64,000 bases of DNA from Schistocerca nitens. Taxonomy: Eukaryota > Arthropoda > Insecta > Orthoptera > Acrididae. The notes beneath the pieces were generated by a model that worked only from the letters and a program-made list of their open reading frames with translations, searched no databases and was not told the DNA's origin. Numbering within the stretch: position 1 is the stretch's first letter; each line of letters begins with the position of its first letter. The position numbers were made by a program, and so were the translations under genes. The stretch lies in NCBI RefSeq assembly GCF_023898315.1, contig NC_064614.1, forward strand, positions 499,426,109 to 499,490,108. The letters run 5' to 3'. Below, in pieces: positions 35,515-46,108 of the stretch.

Positions 35515-36922
35515 CACTCCTGGAAATTGAAATAAGAACACCGTGAATTCATTGTCCCAGGAAGGGGAAACTTTATTGACACATTCCTGGGGTCAGATAC
35601 ATCACATGATCACACTGACAGAACCACAGGCACATAGACACAGGCAACAGAGCATGCACAATGTCGGCACTAGTACAGTGTATATCCACCTTTCGCAGCA
35701 ATGCAGGCTGCTATTCTCCCATGGAGACGATCGTAGAGATGCTGGATGTAGTCCTGTGGAACGGCTTGCCATGCCATTTCCACCTGGCGCCTCAATTGGA
35801 CCAGCGTTCGTGCTGGACGTGCAGACCGCGTGAGACGACGCTTCATCCAGTCCCAAACATGCTCAATGGGGGACAGATCCGGAGATCTTGCTGGCCAGGG
35901 TAGTTGACTTACACCTTCTAGAGCACGTTGGGTGGCACGGGATACATGCGGACGTGCATTGTCCTGTTGGAACAGCAAGTTCCCTTGCCGGTCTAGGAAT
36001 GGTAGAACGATGGGTTCGATGACGGTTTGGATGTACCGTGCACTATTCAGTGTCCCCTCGACGATCACCAGTGGTGTACGGCCAGTGTAGGAGATCGCTC
36101 CCCACACCATGATGCCGGGTGTTGGCCCTGTGTGCCTCGGTCGTATGCAGTCCTGATTGTGGCGCTCACCTGCACGGCGCCAAACACGCATACGACCATC
36201 ATTGGCACCAAGGCAGAAGCGACTCTCATCGCTGAAGACGACACGTCTCCATTCGTCCCTCCATTCACGCCTGTCGCGATACCACTGGAGGCGGGCTGCA
36301 CGATGTTGGGGCGTGAGCGGAAGACGGCCTAACGGTGTGCGGGACCGTAGCCCAGCTTCATGGAGACGGTTGCGAATGGTCCTCGCCGATACCCCAGGAG
36401 CAACAGTGTCCCTAATTTGCTGGGAAGTGGCGGTGCGGTCCCCTACGGCACTGCGTAGGATCCTACGGTCTTGGCGTGCATCCGTGCGTCGCTGCGGTCC
36501 GGTCCCAGGTCGACGGGCACGTGCACCTTCCGCCGACCACTGGCGACAACATCGATGTACTGTGGAGACCTCACGCCCCACGTGTTGAGCAATTCGGCGG
36601 TACGTCCACCCGGCCTCCCGCATGCCCACTATACGCCCTCGCTCAAAGTCCGTCAACTGCACATACGGTTCACGTCCACGCTGTCGCGACATGCTACCAG
36701 TGTTAAAGACTGCGATGGAGCTCCGTATGCCACGGCAAACTGGCTGACACTGACGGCGGCGGTGCACAAATGCTGCGCAGCTAGCGCCATTCGACGGCCA
36801 ACACCGCGGTTCCTGGTGTGTCCGCTGTGCCGTGCGTGTGATCATTGCTTGTACAGCCCTCTCGCAGTGTCCGGAGCAAGTATGGTGGTGTCAATGTGTT
36901 CTTTTTTCCATTTCCAGGAGTG
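35515..36922 (-). mobile_element. Tc1-like element with intact transposase, nested in mariner
   Basis: The terminal repeats CACTCCTGGAAATTGAAATA and CACTCCTGGAAATGGAAAAA are inverted and lie between TA dinucleotides (35513-35514 and 36923-36924). Length is 1408 bp. The single minus-strand gene is uninterrupted, so this is the youngest-looking DNA transposon in the window. Confidence 0.96.
35670..36692 (-). CDS. Tc1-like transposase, intact, 340 aa
   Basis: A nuclear transposase of the IS630-Tc1-mariner superfamily; by family knowledge it binds the element's inverted repeats and moves it into TA sites. Residues 12-55 form a helix-turn-helix region (GWTYRRIAQHVGREVSTVHR) and 58-77 a basic linker (RARRPGTGPQRRTDARQDRR). 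The catalytic triad is visible: D155 (FSDESRF), D244 (LFQQDNARPH) and E277 (SPDLSPIEHVW). The D244-E277 gap is 32 residues, not the 34 usual for Tc1. The C-terminus is IAACIAAKGGYTLY. I chose the start MSRQRGREPY (codon at 36692) because Tc1 proteins start close to the first helix; the frame stays open to 36845 without resembling transposase. Whether it is expressed is unknown. Confidence 0.93.
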   Translation of the reverse strand: MSRQRGREPYVQLTDFERGRIVGMREAGWTYRRIAQHVGREVSTVHRCCRQWSAEGARARRPGTGPQRRTDARQDRRILRSAVGDRTATSQQIRDTVAPGVSARTIRNRLHEAGLRSRTPLGRLPLTPQHRAARLQWYRDRREWRDEWRRVVFSDESRFCLGANDGRMRVWRRAGERHNQDCIRPRHTGPTPGIMVWGAISYTGRTPLVIVEGTLNSARYIQTVIEPIVLPFLDRQGNLLFQQDNARPHVSRATQRALEGVSQLPWPARSPDLSPIEHVWDWMKRRLTRSARPARTLVQLRRQVEMAWQAVPQDYIQHLYDRLHGRIAACIAAKGGYTLY

Positions 36923-37180
36923 TAGATTACACTCATAAATTTCAAACAATAGAGTACTACCGAAATCTTCTGATTAGGTTACGGGAGATTATCAAGGTGA
37001 AGTGTCCAAGTGGATGTTTCTGCTCCATGGCACCATGCCAGCTCACTCTGCACAGGACACAGTCACACATGCCGCACCTCTGATCTATCGCATTTTGCCT
37101 CAGCCTCTTATTCTCCTGACATGACACTCAAGTGACTTCTTCCTCTTTCTGTGGGTGAAGCAACCACTGCGTGGCTGACA

Positions 37181-38440
37181 TTCCAAATCGGAGCCAGGAC
37201 CGGTCGGAGGCTCAAACTACATAAGCCGCGGCTAGGGGCGCGTAGGTGAGTGGAGCGCCAGAGGCTTCACAAGTCTAAGATTTCTGTACAGGACGTACCA
37301 CAATTAGTAGCGGCCGCTTCAGGTGCCAAGCTGAGCGTTCAGGTGCAAGATTTGTATACAGTGCGTATCTCAATTAGTAGCGAGAAATGACGTGGATGAA
37401 GGGTAAAATGGTGGAGTCGGGTGTGGAGCCAGATGACAAGTATCTTTCATTAAGAAGTATTCTCGAACCGGCCCTCGTTGAAACCACTAATGAACAAGTA
37501 AATTGCAGACTTCTACAACCGAGGTCTGTCCCAATCAATCTCCGTTGGGAAACATATGTCCTATTGAACGGCGAATATGTAGAGGGGGACTGGTTAAATC
37601 CATACGACTCCACTACTCCTTACAAACATAATTTTCTGTAACTGATTTCCTAAACGAACTACGATGTTTAGTTTCGTCATTCACTGTTCTGTTCTAAGAG
37701 ATCAGTGACGATGTTTCACAGTCCAAAGTGTAGCTACAGCTTAGAACTCTCTTTTCCGCTTTTGTTCGCCGGCTCTATGAACGGAAACTCGCTTAAAATG
37801 CAGGTAACGCAAATGTTTCAGTGGATGGCAAGACAACGGAGATGGGCTACAGAGTTCATAACTGCCGGATGCGTAACGCAGGACCACTGCAGACGTGGGA
37901 GGAGTCTGAGGCGGCCGCCTCCCGGAAGTGAGCCGCGTGTTTCCGGATGTGAGGCTGCACCGCCCTCGGCCTCGGGCCTGTGCGGCGCGCCTACTGCCAC
38001 ATGCAAATGCCAGCCATGCATATGCATGAATTATGTATGCCACGCCGCCAGCCGTAAGGCACTCCATTAGCGACGACGTCCCGTGCCCTATATTTGCAAA
38101 TAACCCGGCGTTTCTTAGCGCGCAGCCCTCCGCCCGATCCTGCTACCCAGTACGCTGAAGGCTCGCCGTGGAGATTGTCTTCCCACGACGCTCATGACCC
38201 CGCCACGCCTGGGCGCGGCCTGTCCGGGCGTCCCGCGATAAGGGCGCCCGTCGTAAAAGAATGATGGATCGCCAATACACCGGTTGTCGTAAACAGAAAG
38301 GACGACTGCGTAATTTCCTAGAGATACCCAGAACACACCAAGCGAGCCTCCACTGCGCAACAACATTTCCTACGCTTACGTAAATCAACGTCAGTGAGAA
38401 TGGAACAACAAAAACCACGCTTTACAATGTAATTAACTTT
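37181..38440. other. No gene recognised; GC-rich patch 37860-38260
   Basis: The patch at 37860-38260 is CpG-rich, with overlapping frames of about 70-120 codons on both strands. No domain, repeat head or splice structure could be supported. Confidence 0.4.
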
Positions 38441-38444
38441 GTGA

Positions 38445-39712
38445 TTGAAATATCATCATGCACAATATCTCTATTCCACTTTGTTTCAAATAACCAGTTT
38501 CGGTCAATCAACAAACAATTCTCGAATATAAAACGACATCAGTTGCCGAACAAGTGCAAAACTTTGACAACTTGCATCTAGATCAATGCTATAATATAGA
38601 CCAACGGCATCAAAACCGTAGAATGCAGAATTCTTCTACACATACCCATAAAGTAATATTCGGGATGGGACAGATAAAAAACCCGGACGGGTGGATACGT
38701 TTGAACGTGCATGTATGGATGTAACAACACCACACAGGATGGAACAATTCCCCATATACCCGGCCGAAGCTTGAAACACATTTACACATTAGCCACGCCT
38801 GACAGAGTTGTTAGCAGAGGTTAGTCTGATCGCGGCTCTAGCACTGACCTGTCAGTATGCGATTACTTTGAGTTGGGAGCCCTCCAGTCTAAGATGGATC
38901 GCAACAATCCTCGTGGCCTTCAAGAACTGCAGCAGAAAATTTCGGATGAGATTGCAGCAATTCCAGAAGCCCTGCTTCGATCCGCCTTCAGCAACTGCTG
39001 ACCAAGTCTCAAAAGTGCCAAGAGAGTCAGTTTTAGCATGTGCTGTAGTTAGGTTAGTACTGTATTTCCTTTCCTCTGCTGTGTTTCTTTGTGCCCTGGA
39101 ACTCTGTTCTCTGGGCCATTTTCATTTTCTCCACTCTGTACTAACAGGAGGGGAAGCACATGGATGGACTCCCAGTAAGACTGATTATGTGTTTCACCCA
39201 GTAACAGTCTCGCCATGTGCTTTGTCTTATTAACAGTATGGCCATATGTGTCGCCCCATTAACAGTGTGTCAATGTGCTTCACCCCATTAACAGTCCAGT
39301 AACGTGCTTTCCCACAATAATAGTCTGGCTGTGTGCTTTGTCCCACTAACCGTCCAGCCAAGTGCTTCACTCCATTAACAATCTGGCCATGTGATTCGCT
39401 CCATTAACAGTCTGGCCATGTGCTCCTCTCCATTAAAAGTCTGGCCATGTGCTTTGTTCCATTAACATTCTGGCCATGTGAGCTTCCCTGTTAACAGTGT
39501 TGACCATGTACTTCGACCCATTAACATACACCTCATGCTTAAGTAGACTGCTTTCCTACGTTTTGTAGTTTTCATGCAGTTGGTCTATATCGTTGATTTT
39601 GATACCAGCTATCACGATTTGACACATGTCCTGTAGCTGATGCTCTGATGTTCGACTGAAACTGGTTGTTTTTAATAAAGTGACATACAGATATTGTGCA
39701 AATCATGATTTT
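38445..39712. repeat. Inverted-repeat pair bounding a 29-bp minisatellite
   Basis: Left GCACAATATCTCTATTCCAC and ATAACCAGTTTCGGTC (38460-38515) match, inverted, the right GACTGAAACTGGTTGTT and GACATACAGATATTGTGC (39654-39700) at about 80% identity over about 60 bp. The pair could be the ends of a non-autonomous element or two independent insertions. A 141-codon frame inside (38808-39233) is unrecognised. Confidence 0.5.
39201..39527. repeat. Minisatellite, 29-bp unit, about 11 copies
   Basis: The unit approximates TTAACAGTCTGGCCATGTG plus CTTTGTCCCA. Copies are 29 bp (one 30) and 70-95% alike; the central copies are the most regular. Confidence 0.93.
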
Positions 39713-40129
39713 ACATAAAATATTTAGAAGCTGTAAATCATCACATCCTTAAACCAGTAGAATCAAATTTATACTACATATTAGGTATGCGAAAATACTC
39801 AAATCACAGGGGTAGGAATAAATACAATACATGAGTAAAGCCTCCAAAATGATTAGTAACAGTAGAATTAAAATTTGGTGACGGTTACGAAGCATTTGTT
39901 CTTTCATTTGTAGCTTAAACACACAGTAGGAAAACAGTCTATAAAACTTGTTTATGTATGAAAAACGATATGTTTTACAGAAATGTACATGATATCAGAC
40001 TCTGAGAATTAGGAATCATGTAAAGCCCCCATGTGCTGCAATCATGACACTCAACAACATTGAAGAGGATCCAGATATGACGTTCCAGAGAAACCTCCCT
40101 CCGTACCTCCGTACTGTGCCTGTCAAATT

Positions 40130-40345
40130 CGCACTTTGCTGGCGAAACATGATTCAAACTTCGTGGCAGGTTAATAATATGTATCGAGAGCGACTCGAAT
40201 TCGGAACAGCGCCTTTTGCGGACGATGCTCTTAGGGCTCACGACTGATCCTCACAGCTTCTGCCAGTACTTCTGTCCTATTTCCCAAACTTTCTACATAC
40301 CTTGCCGTATTAGCACTCCTGGAAGAAAGGATATCGCAGTGAAAT
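40130..40345. repeat. Diverged tRNA-like dispersed repeat
   Basis: GAGCGACTCGAATTCGGAAC, ACGATGCTCTTA, CCTCACAGCTTCTGCCAGTA and TAGCACTCCTGGAAGAAAGG recall, from memory, a grasshopper repeat carrying a tRNA-like module followed by these blocks. This copy is heavily diverged. Confidence 0.45.
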
Positions 40346-40349
40346 GGCT

Positions 40350-41330
40350 GCCAGAACTGACGCTGTAAGGACATGTCGGGACAACGCGCAACCACATTAA
40401 CAGCGGTACGCATCGTTCTCCGAAGAAGGCTTGCACATAATCACCACGTATAACAGCGCAATATACTGAAATGGGGACGGTATCTAAACCCTACGACGTT
40501 GTTCTTGACATTCGGGTTTCCATCGATATATACGAGTAGAGATCTAAAGGTGTATCCACACATCGCTATCAGCCATCAAGCTTGTGTTTGACCGCTACGC
40601 CCTTAACAGTGCAGGCTGCCACAGTGACATCTGTCACATACGCGACAACCAGTGTGCAACAGTAAGAAGAGGGACTCGTCAGGCAAGAGCATATTTTGCC
40701 TCTTTGCGCTTCAACGATGGCTATCACATGTCTATAAAAGACTGAAACGTTTATGCTTTGTGGATGATGGATCACGCCGCGTGGCATCCGTGTAACGCAC
40801 TCAGTCTGAAACAGAAAATATCGATTCGTCGACGCAGACAGGTACACAGTACACAACCAGTGCCAGTGTTGAACTAACGCAGTCCATTAAGGCCCTGTGG
40901 AAAAGTTAATGAGTATCTTGTACGATGGTCATTTCGTGTGATTCTGTACCCTCGCGACGTACGGCTGTCATATCCGCTGTTTCCACGCACGCAGCACTTA
41001 ATGGCAGAATGATGTGTACGAACCAAAGTGTCACGGTGTGATAAACCCATTGCACCAGGAACGATAAGTACACACAGTCGACCGAGCCAATGTTAATACA
41101 CTGGCCTCACGTACAGGAGGATAAACAGTTCGGCCTTACAGATTTTGGTTTTCCTTGGTTTCCCTACATCGCTTAAGGCAAAGGCGGAGATGATTCCACT
41201 GAAAAGGACACGACCGATTTCCTAGCTGGTTCTTCCACAAACCCAAGGTTGTGCTACATCTCTAATGCCCTCGTCATTTACGGATGGTCAAACCCTAATT
41301 TTTCTTCCTTCCGTTGATACCATCAGGTGT
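40350..41330. other. No gene; SINE2 body scrap near 41145-41290
   Basis: GGTTTTCCTTGGTTTCCCTA, ATCGCTTAAGGCAAAGGCGG and ATTCCACTGAAAAGGACACG show a decayed SINE2 middle on the plus strand. Nothing else is recognised. Confidence 0.45.
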
Positions 41331-41414
41331 TCGTACACTGACGGAAAGAAATTGCAACACAAAAAATAATTAACGTAAAGAAATTTCTGGTAAACAGTTG
41401 TCTAGGACAGTTAT

Positions 41415-41905
41415 TGTAGTGGACTGTTAAGGCAGCCAGTCCACAGTGAAGTAGCCGAAAGGACACGCGTCAACTCACGCCGTCTGGCGTTAAGTCTGGA
41501 ACAGGATTCGTAATGAATGTGATAAAGAAAAGAACGTAGCTACTAGAACACTTAACTTTTATATTGTCCTTTGGTATACAGCATTCTGGATGATACAAGT
41601 GAGACTCTATCTTGAGGTACATGCAATGGTACAAATGGCGCCTTGCTAGGTCGTAGCCATTAACTTAGCTGAAGGCTATTCTAACTGTCTCTCGGCAAAT
41701 GAGAGAAAGGCTTCGATCAGTGTAGTCGCTAGCAATGTCGTCGTACAACTGGGGCGAGTGCTAGTACGTCTCTCGAGACCTGCCTTGTGGTGGCGCTCGG
41801 TCTGCGATCCTGACAGTGGCGACACGCGGGTCCGACATGTACTAATGGACCGCGGCCGATTTAAGCTACCACCTAGCAAGTGTGGTGTCTGGCGGTGACA
41901 CCACA
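41415..41905 (-). mobile_element. Solo LTR, 491 bp, with 5-bp TSD
   Basis: In minus orientation it starts TGTGGTGTCACCGCCAGACA and ends TCCACTACA, so it has TG...CA ends. The 5-bp TSD GTTAT lies at 41410-41414 and 41906-41910. There is no internal region, so recombination between the two LTRs presumably removed it. The sequence matches, from memory, a common grasshopper LTR element. Confidence 0.9.
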
Positions 41906-42059
41906 GTTATTTAAGTGATTAACATTGCAGGATCACAGGTTAATGTAAGAGCGACATAAGCCATTGCAGATGTGAAAGTCTGGTATATTAATAATCGGTG
42001 TAATCGCCAGAATGTTGAACGCAAGCATGCAAACGTGCATGCATTATGTTGTACAGGTG

Positions 42060-43010
42060 CCGGATGTCAGTTTGTGGGATTGGATTTCCACGCCTGTTGC
42101 ACTTGGACAGTCAAATGCTGTTTGTGGATGACGCTGGAGCTGTCGTCTGATGATGTCTTCATATGTGCTCGATTGGAGACAGATCTGGTGATTCAGCAGG
42201 CCAAGGCAACATTTCGACACCCTGTAGAGCATGGTGGACTACAACAGCGGTACGCAGGCGAGCGTTATCCCATTGGAAAAAAAAACCTGGAATGCTGTTC
42301 ATGAATGGCAGCACAGCTCACAGCAGATCGAACCACCAACCTAACGTACAAATTTGTAGACAGGGTGCGCGGTATTGCCACGAGAGTGCTCCTGTTGACA
42401 TACGAAATCGCATCACTGACCATAACTCCAGGGGTAGCTCCAGTGTCTCTAACAAGCAGACGGGAGTTGGTTGGAGGCCTCAGTTAGCCTCTTTCTAACC
42501 AACAAACGGCCGCCACTGGCACCGAGGCAGAACCAGCTATCATCATATAACACAACAGACCTCCGCCCTGCCCTCTAATGAGCTCTCTCGCTTGACACCA
42601 ATGAAGTTGCAAATGGCGGTGTTTTGAGGTCAGTGGAATACACGCTACAGGGCGTCTGGCTCGGAGCTGTCCTTGAGGTAGCCGATTTGTTACAGTTCGT
42701 TGTGTTACTGTGGTGCCAACTGATGCTCAAATTGCTGCAGAGCGCAGAGCCATACCCCGAACAACGATGGTCTTCTCTCTCGGTAGGGTTACGTGGCCGT
42801 CCGGAGCCCGTTCTTCTTCCGACTGTACATTCTCGTGACCACCGCTGCTACCAGTCATGTACAGTGGCTACATTCCTGCCAAGTCTTTCTGCTGTACTGC
42901 AGAAGAAACATCCAGCTTCTGATATCCCTATTACACGACCTCATTCAAACTCAGTGAGGTGTCGACAGTGGCATCCTTGTCAACTTACAGGCGTTCTTGA
43001 CTAACATCAA
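42060..43010 (-). pseudogene. Tc1-like transposase, heavily decayed
   Basis: Minus-strand fragments follow a Tc1 protein: a helix-turn-helix area (about 42830-42990, LSLNEVV...), DDSWFCLGASGG at about 42510-42545 where FSDESRFCLGASDGR is expected, and a C-terminal part toward 42060. Stops and frameshifts occur every few dozen codons, and the first catalytic region has changed from SDES to DDSW. No frame over about 60 codons survives. Confidence 0.75.
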
Positions 43011-43239
43011 CTCGTGATGTCCATTCGCAAAGGTCATTAACACTCACGACCTATACAGCTTGTATTTAAAGCAACCTCATTTTCATCCTCATACTGGAGC
43101 TACTAATGCCACTCTTATGCGACAGGCGCGAAATTTAAATAGACGTCATTTTTCCTATGTAGAAACACGCCTAGCAACTTTCGTTTATGTCGCACAACTC
43201 CTTCTTGATGCTGCGATGTTTTTTGTTCCGTTAGTGTAT

Positions 43240-45212
43240 TTAGCATTCGACGTCAACTCTTACTCTTACGTGTCCATTTCGTTTGACGTATCTTTAGTTA
43301 GAACTTCGTTGAAGACAGACCTTCGCGGTCACTCCTGGCAAGGACAGTGCTATGAATACATGTACACCGTCCTAGTCAATTACTACTGATACACGGATTT
43401 ACATATCCTCTGAATTTGTGGGTGTTAGAGGTAGCAGCTCAACGTTAATACACATTTTGCAGCGTTCATTTAGTACTTTTTAGTGTGTCTATATACGTTG
43501 AGGGACCTAAGGTGTTACAAGGCAAGATTCTGGAGGCCATTGTTGCATTCAGCTCGTAGATTGTCAACTAATGATGTAGCTGTTTAGTTGATTAAAATGG
43601 ACGCATCGCGTGCCGCTACGGATTTCAATCTGTGTGCCGCCTCCGCCGCTGCCCCACAGACGCATTCCCCGCTACAGGAAATGCCGAGGCGCACCTCGCT
43701 AGTTTTCCGCTGAATTCTAAGAACTGGGCCCCCGGCAGATTTATAATGAGCCACAACAACACCGAATTGAAAACCGCAGTATTTCGATAGGCTCGAAATA
43801 AAAACAGGGCAATTGAGGAAAGTGCGAGGTCGAGCGGAAAACCGACAAAGTCAGCCGCGGAAGGAACATGTGACGTAGCGCGGGAAAAACTACTGTACCT
43901 AAAGGGCGCGTGAGAGTGTTATACGACCAGATACATCCGGGTGTACAACGAAATAATGAAACTGAAAAGAATTTAATTAAGATGTGACGAGGTGCAATAC
44001 ATGATACTGCTTTTGAATACATAAAGCACTCATCTACGAACCATGAATTTAGTGTCCTGAAAATGAAATACGACTGGAAGCTAAAAGATTCATTAATAAT
44101 TACCTATGGAGTTTATGTTATGACCTTTGTAAAGGAACAGGTCAATAGCTCACTTTTCGCAACGTACAGTACTTTTTGATACATTGAAAGAAATCGATTA
44201 CTTGGTACACATTATAAATTTGTTACCGATACCCCCTTAGTTCGAAGTTGTAATTTCGCATACCACACAGTTACAAACAGAATATGTGTTCAGATATTAA
44301 ATCTAACATAAATATATTGATTTTATTATTGTTCAAAAAATCAATATTTCTTTACATGTTGAATTTATTTCGAAATTTACTTATTCCATTTTAATTCCAT
44401 CTAAAATCATAGACATTAAAATTAGTTATAAACTTTTAAGAAAAGACTTCGAAGAAAAGGTTATAGATAGGTATTTAATTTATTGTGTAAAAGAATTTCT
44501 TTGACACATGTGTGATGTCTTCTTTTGTTGGCGAGTTCTGGTGACAAGAAATTGTTGAATAAAATTAGTGGGAAGTTGTTATTCTGTGTGAGTCCTATGC
44601 TAATCTGAATTTCTGACATATTGTTGAAATTGTGATGTCTCGTAGTGAAGAGAATTAAAGCTCTATATGAAAGGTGAAGTGCGTGCAACATGTTATCTTA
44701 ACATACATATTTTAAACAAAAAACCTGACCGTCCCCCTACAAGGAGAAATATACGTATAGTTGTCGAGACAATACAACTCCGAATATGGACAGTAAGTCA
44801 AATAATAAAAATTACTGAATTATTTTTTATCACAATCTTTATTTTGTGAATAATTCAATCTCTACTTGTCTTTTTTCTCAGTGACCGAACATATCGCGGA
44901 AACAGATGCAAAGAAAAAATTGCGAGATTTGTTATAAAATTAAGTATTGGACACGAAAAAAAGAGATAAGAACTTGCGCCAAGGTGAAGGTTCGAATCGA
45001 TTCGTGAAGTGTCCTCAGCCATAATTAGTAGCGCTCTGCTAGGTCCGACACACAGTTTGATCTCGTTATAAGCAGTTTTTGGCTTTTTTTTGGAAATATT
45101 GTCACCTTTATTATTGCCATCAGTGCGGCATTGTTGGCTGGAAGACTAAGAGGGGTGGGTTCAGCTGATTAATGTGAAATGATTTTCTTCCTCAAAACAC
45201 AGTGACCGCTCT
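43240..45212. other. AT-rich spacer, nothing recognised
   Basis: Short frames only. I found no SINE, LINE motif, transposon end or RNA gene. Confidence 0.5.
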
Positions 45213-45225
45213 CCTAGCGTTGTTT

Positions 45226-45480
45226 TTACCGAGCGAGGTGGCGCAGTGGTTAGCACACTGGACTCGCATTCGGGAGGACGACGGTTCAATCCCGCGTCGC
45301 GTCCGGCCATCCTGATTTAGATTTTCCGTGATTTCCCTAAATCACTCCAGGCAAATGGCGGGATGGTTCCTTTGAAAGGGCGCGGCCGACTTCCTTCCCC
45401 ATCCTTCCATAATCCGATGAGATCGACGACCTCGCAGTTTGGTCTCTTCCCACAAACAACCCAACCCAACCCAACCCAAC
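45226..45480 (+). repeat. SINE2, complete, with 13-bp TSD
   Basis: It has head ACCGAGCGAGGTGGCGCAGT, B box ACGGTTCAATCCCGCGTC, a body with TTCCTTTGAAAGGGCGCGGC and GATCGACGACCTCGCAGTTT, and a tail (AACCC)n. The TSD, CCTAGCGTTGTTT, is at 45213-45225 and 45481-45493. Confidence 0.95.
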
Positions 45481-45587
45481 CCTAGCGTTGTTTGAGTTGT
45501 GTTGTAAATGTATCTAGAGAGTATAGATGATGGTAGTGCCTGCGTGCGGGAGCGCGCCTGCGCGCGCGCGCGTGTTTGTGTGTGTGT

Positions 45588-45782
45588 AGCCGGCCGTGGT
45601 GGCCGAGCGGTTCTAGGCGCTTCAGTCCGGAACCGCGCGACGGCTACGGTCGCAGGTTCGAATCCGGCCTCGGGCATGGATGTGTGTGATGTCCTTAGGT
45701 TAGTTAGGTTTAAGTAGTTCTAAGTTCTAGGAGACTGATGACCTCAGATGTTAAGTCCCATATTACTCAGAGCCATTTGAAC

Positions 45783-45787
<5 letters not shown>
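45588..45787 (+). repeat. SINE1, first of a tandem pair
   Basis: A full-length copy lying between GC/GT-repeat sequence (45558-45587) and a (TG)n run. It shares with the next copy the variants CGACGGCTACGG and CTAGGAGACTGATG, which most other copies here lack. Confidence 0.95.

Positions 45788-45858
<71 letters not shown>
45788..45858. repeat. (TG)n microsatellite between two SINE1 copies
   Basis: A perfect TG run of 71 bp. Confidence 0.97.
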
Positions 45859-45860
<2 letters not shown>

Positions 45861-46055
45861 CCGTCCGCGGTGGCCGAGCGGTTCTAGGCGCTTCAGTCCG
45901 GAACCGGGCGACGGCTACGGTCGTAGGTTCGAATCCTGCCTCGGGCATGGATGTGTGTGATGTCCTTAGGTTAGTTAGGTTTAAGTAGTTCTAAGTTCTA
46001 GGAGACTGATGACCCCAGATGTTAAGTCCAATAGTACGCAGAGCCATTTGAACCA

Positions 46056-46057
<2 letters not shown>
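45859..46057 (+). repeat. SINE1, second of a tandem pair
   Basis: Full length, in the same orientation and with the same private variants as the copy at 45588-45787, which points to duplication of a SINE-plus-(TG)n unit. Confidence 0.95.

Positions 46058-46106
<49 letters not shown>
46058..46106. repeat. (TG)n microsatellite after the SINE1 pair
   Basis: A perfect TG run of about 49 bp. Confidence 0.97.

Positions 46107-46108
<2 letters not shown>

Larger units (their letters stand above)
34838..37170 (+). pseudogene. Mariner (DD34D) transposase, decayed and interrupted
   Basis: The N-terminus (VIHYLHLNGNNAATIHTVLV, then EVYGSNAPKYETV) is the Mos1-type helix-turn-helix. Further on, AMKHVDSPPPKKAKTH (about 35408-35455) is a mariner core signature. 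Reading continues on the other side of the Tc1 insert with IDY...EYYRNLLIRLREIIK (36925-36998) and FLLHHGTMPAHSAQDTV (about 37016-37065), where the second catalytic Asp of HQDN is altered, and finally SSDFFLFL. Frameshifts and stops are many (for example, the stop after KKAKTH). It was old before the Tc1 insertion. Coordinates include the insert. Confidence 0.85.
34764..37180 (+). mobile_element. Dead mariner, split by a Tc1-like element
   Basis: The 5' end CGAGGGGTAGTAAAAG follows TA (34762-34763). Mariner coding remains run from 34838 to 35512 and resume at 36925. The 3' terminal repeat was not found, so the right limit is where homology fades. The insert at 35515-36922 is flanked by TA on both sides, the expected target duplication. 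Confidence 0.85.
41336..43236 (-). mobile_element. Tc1-like element, family CACTGACGG, with a solo LTR inside
   Basis: Left end CACTGACGGAAAGAAATTGC follows TA (41334-41335). The right end, TTTTGTTCCGTTAGTG, precedes TA (43237-43238). It is 1901 bp as found, about 1405 bp without the LTR and one TSD copy. The minus-strand transposase is decayed. Confidence 0.88.

Noticed and set aside
39201-39527. CRISPR-like regular array
   Set aside because: The units are contiguous 29-bp tandem copies without unique spacers, in a eukaryotic repeat context. It is a minisatellite.
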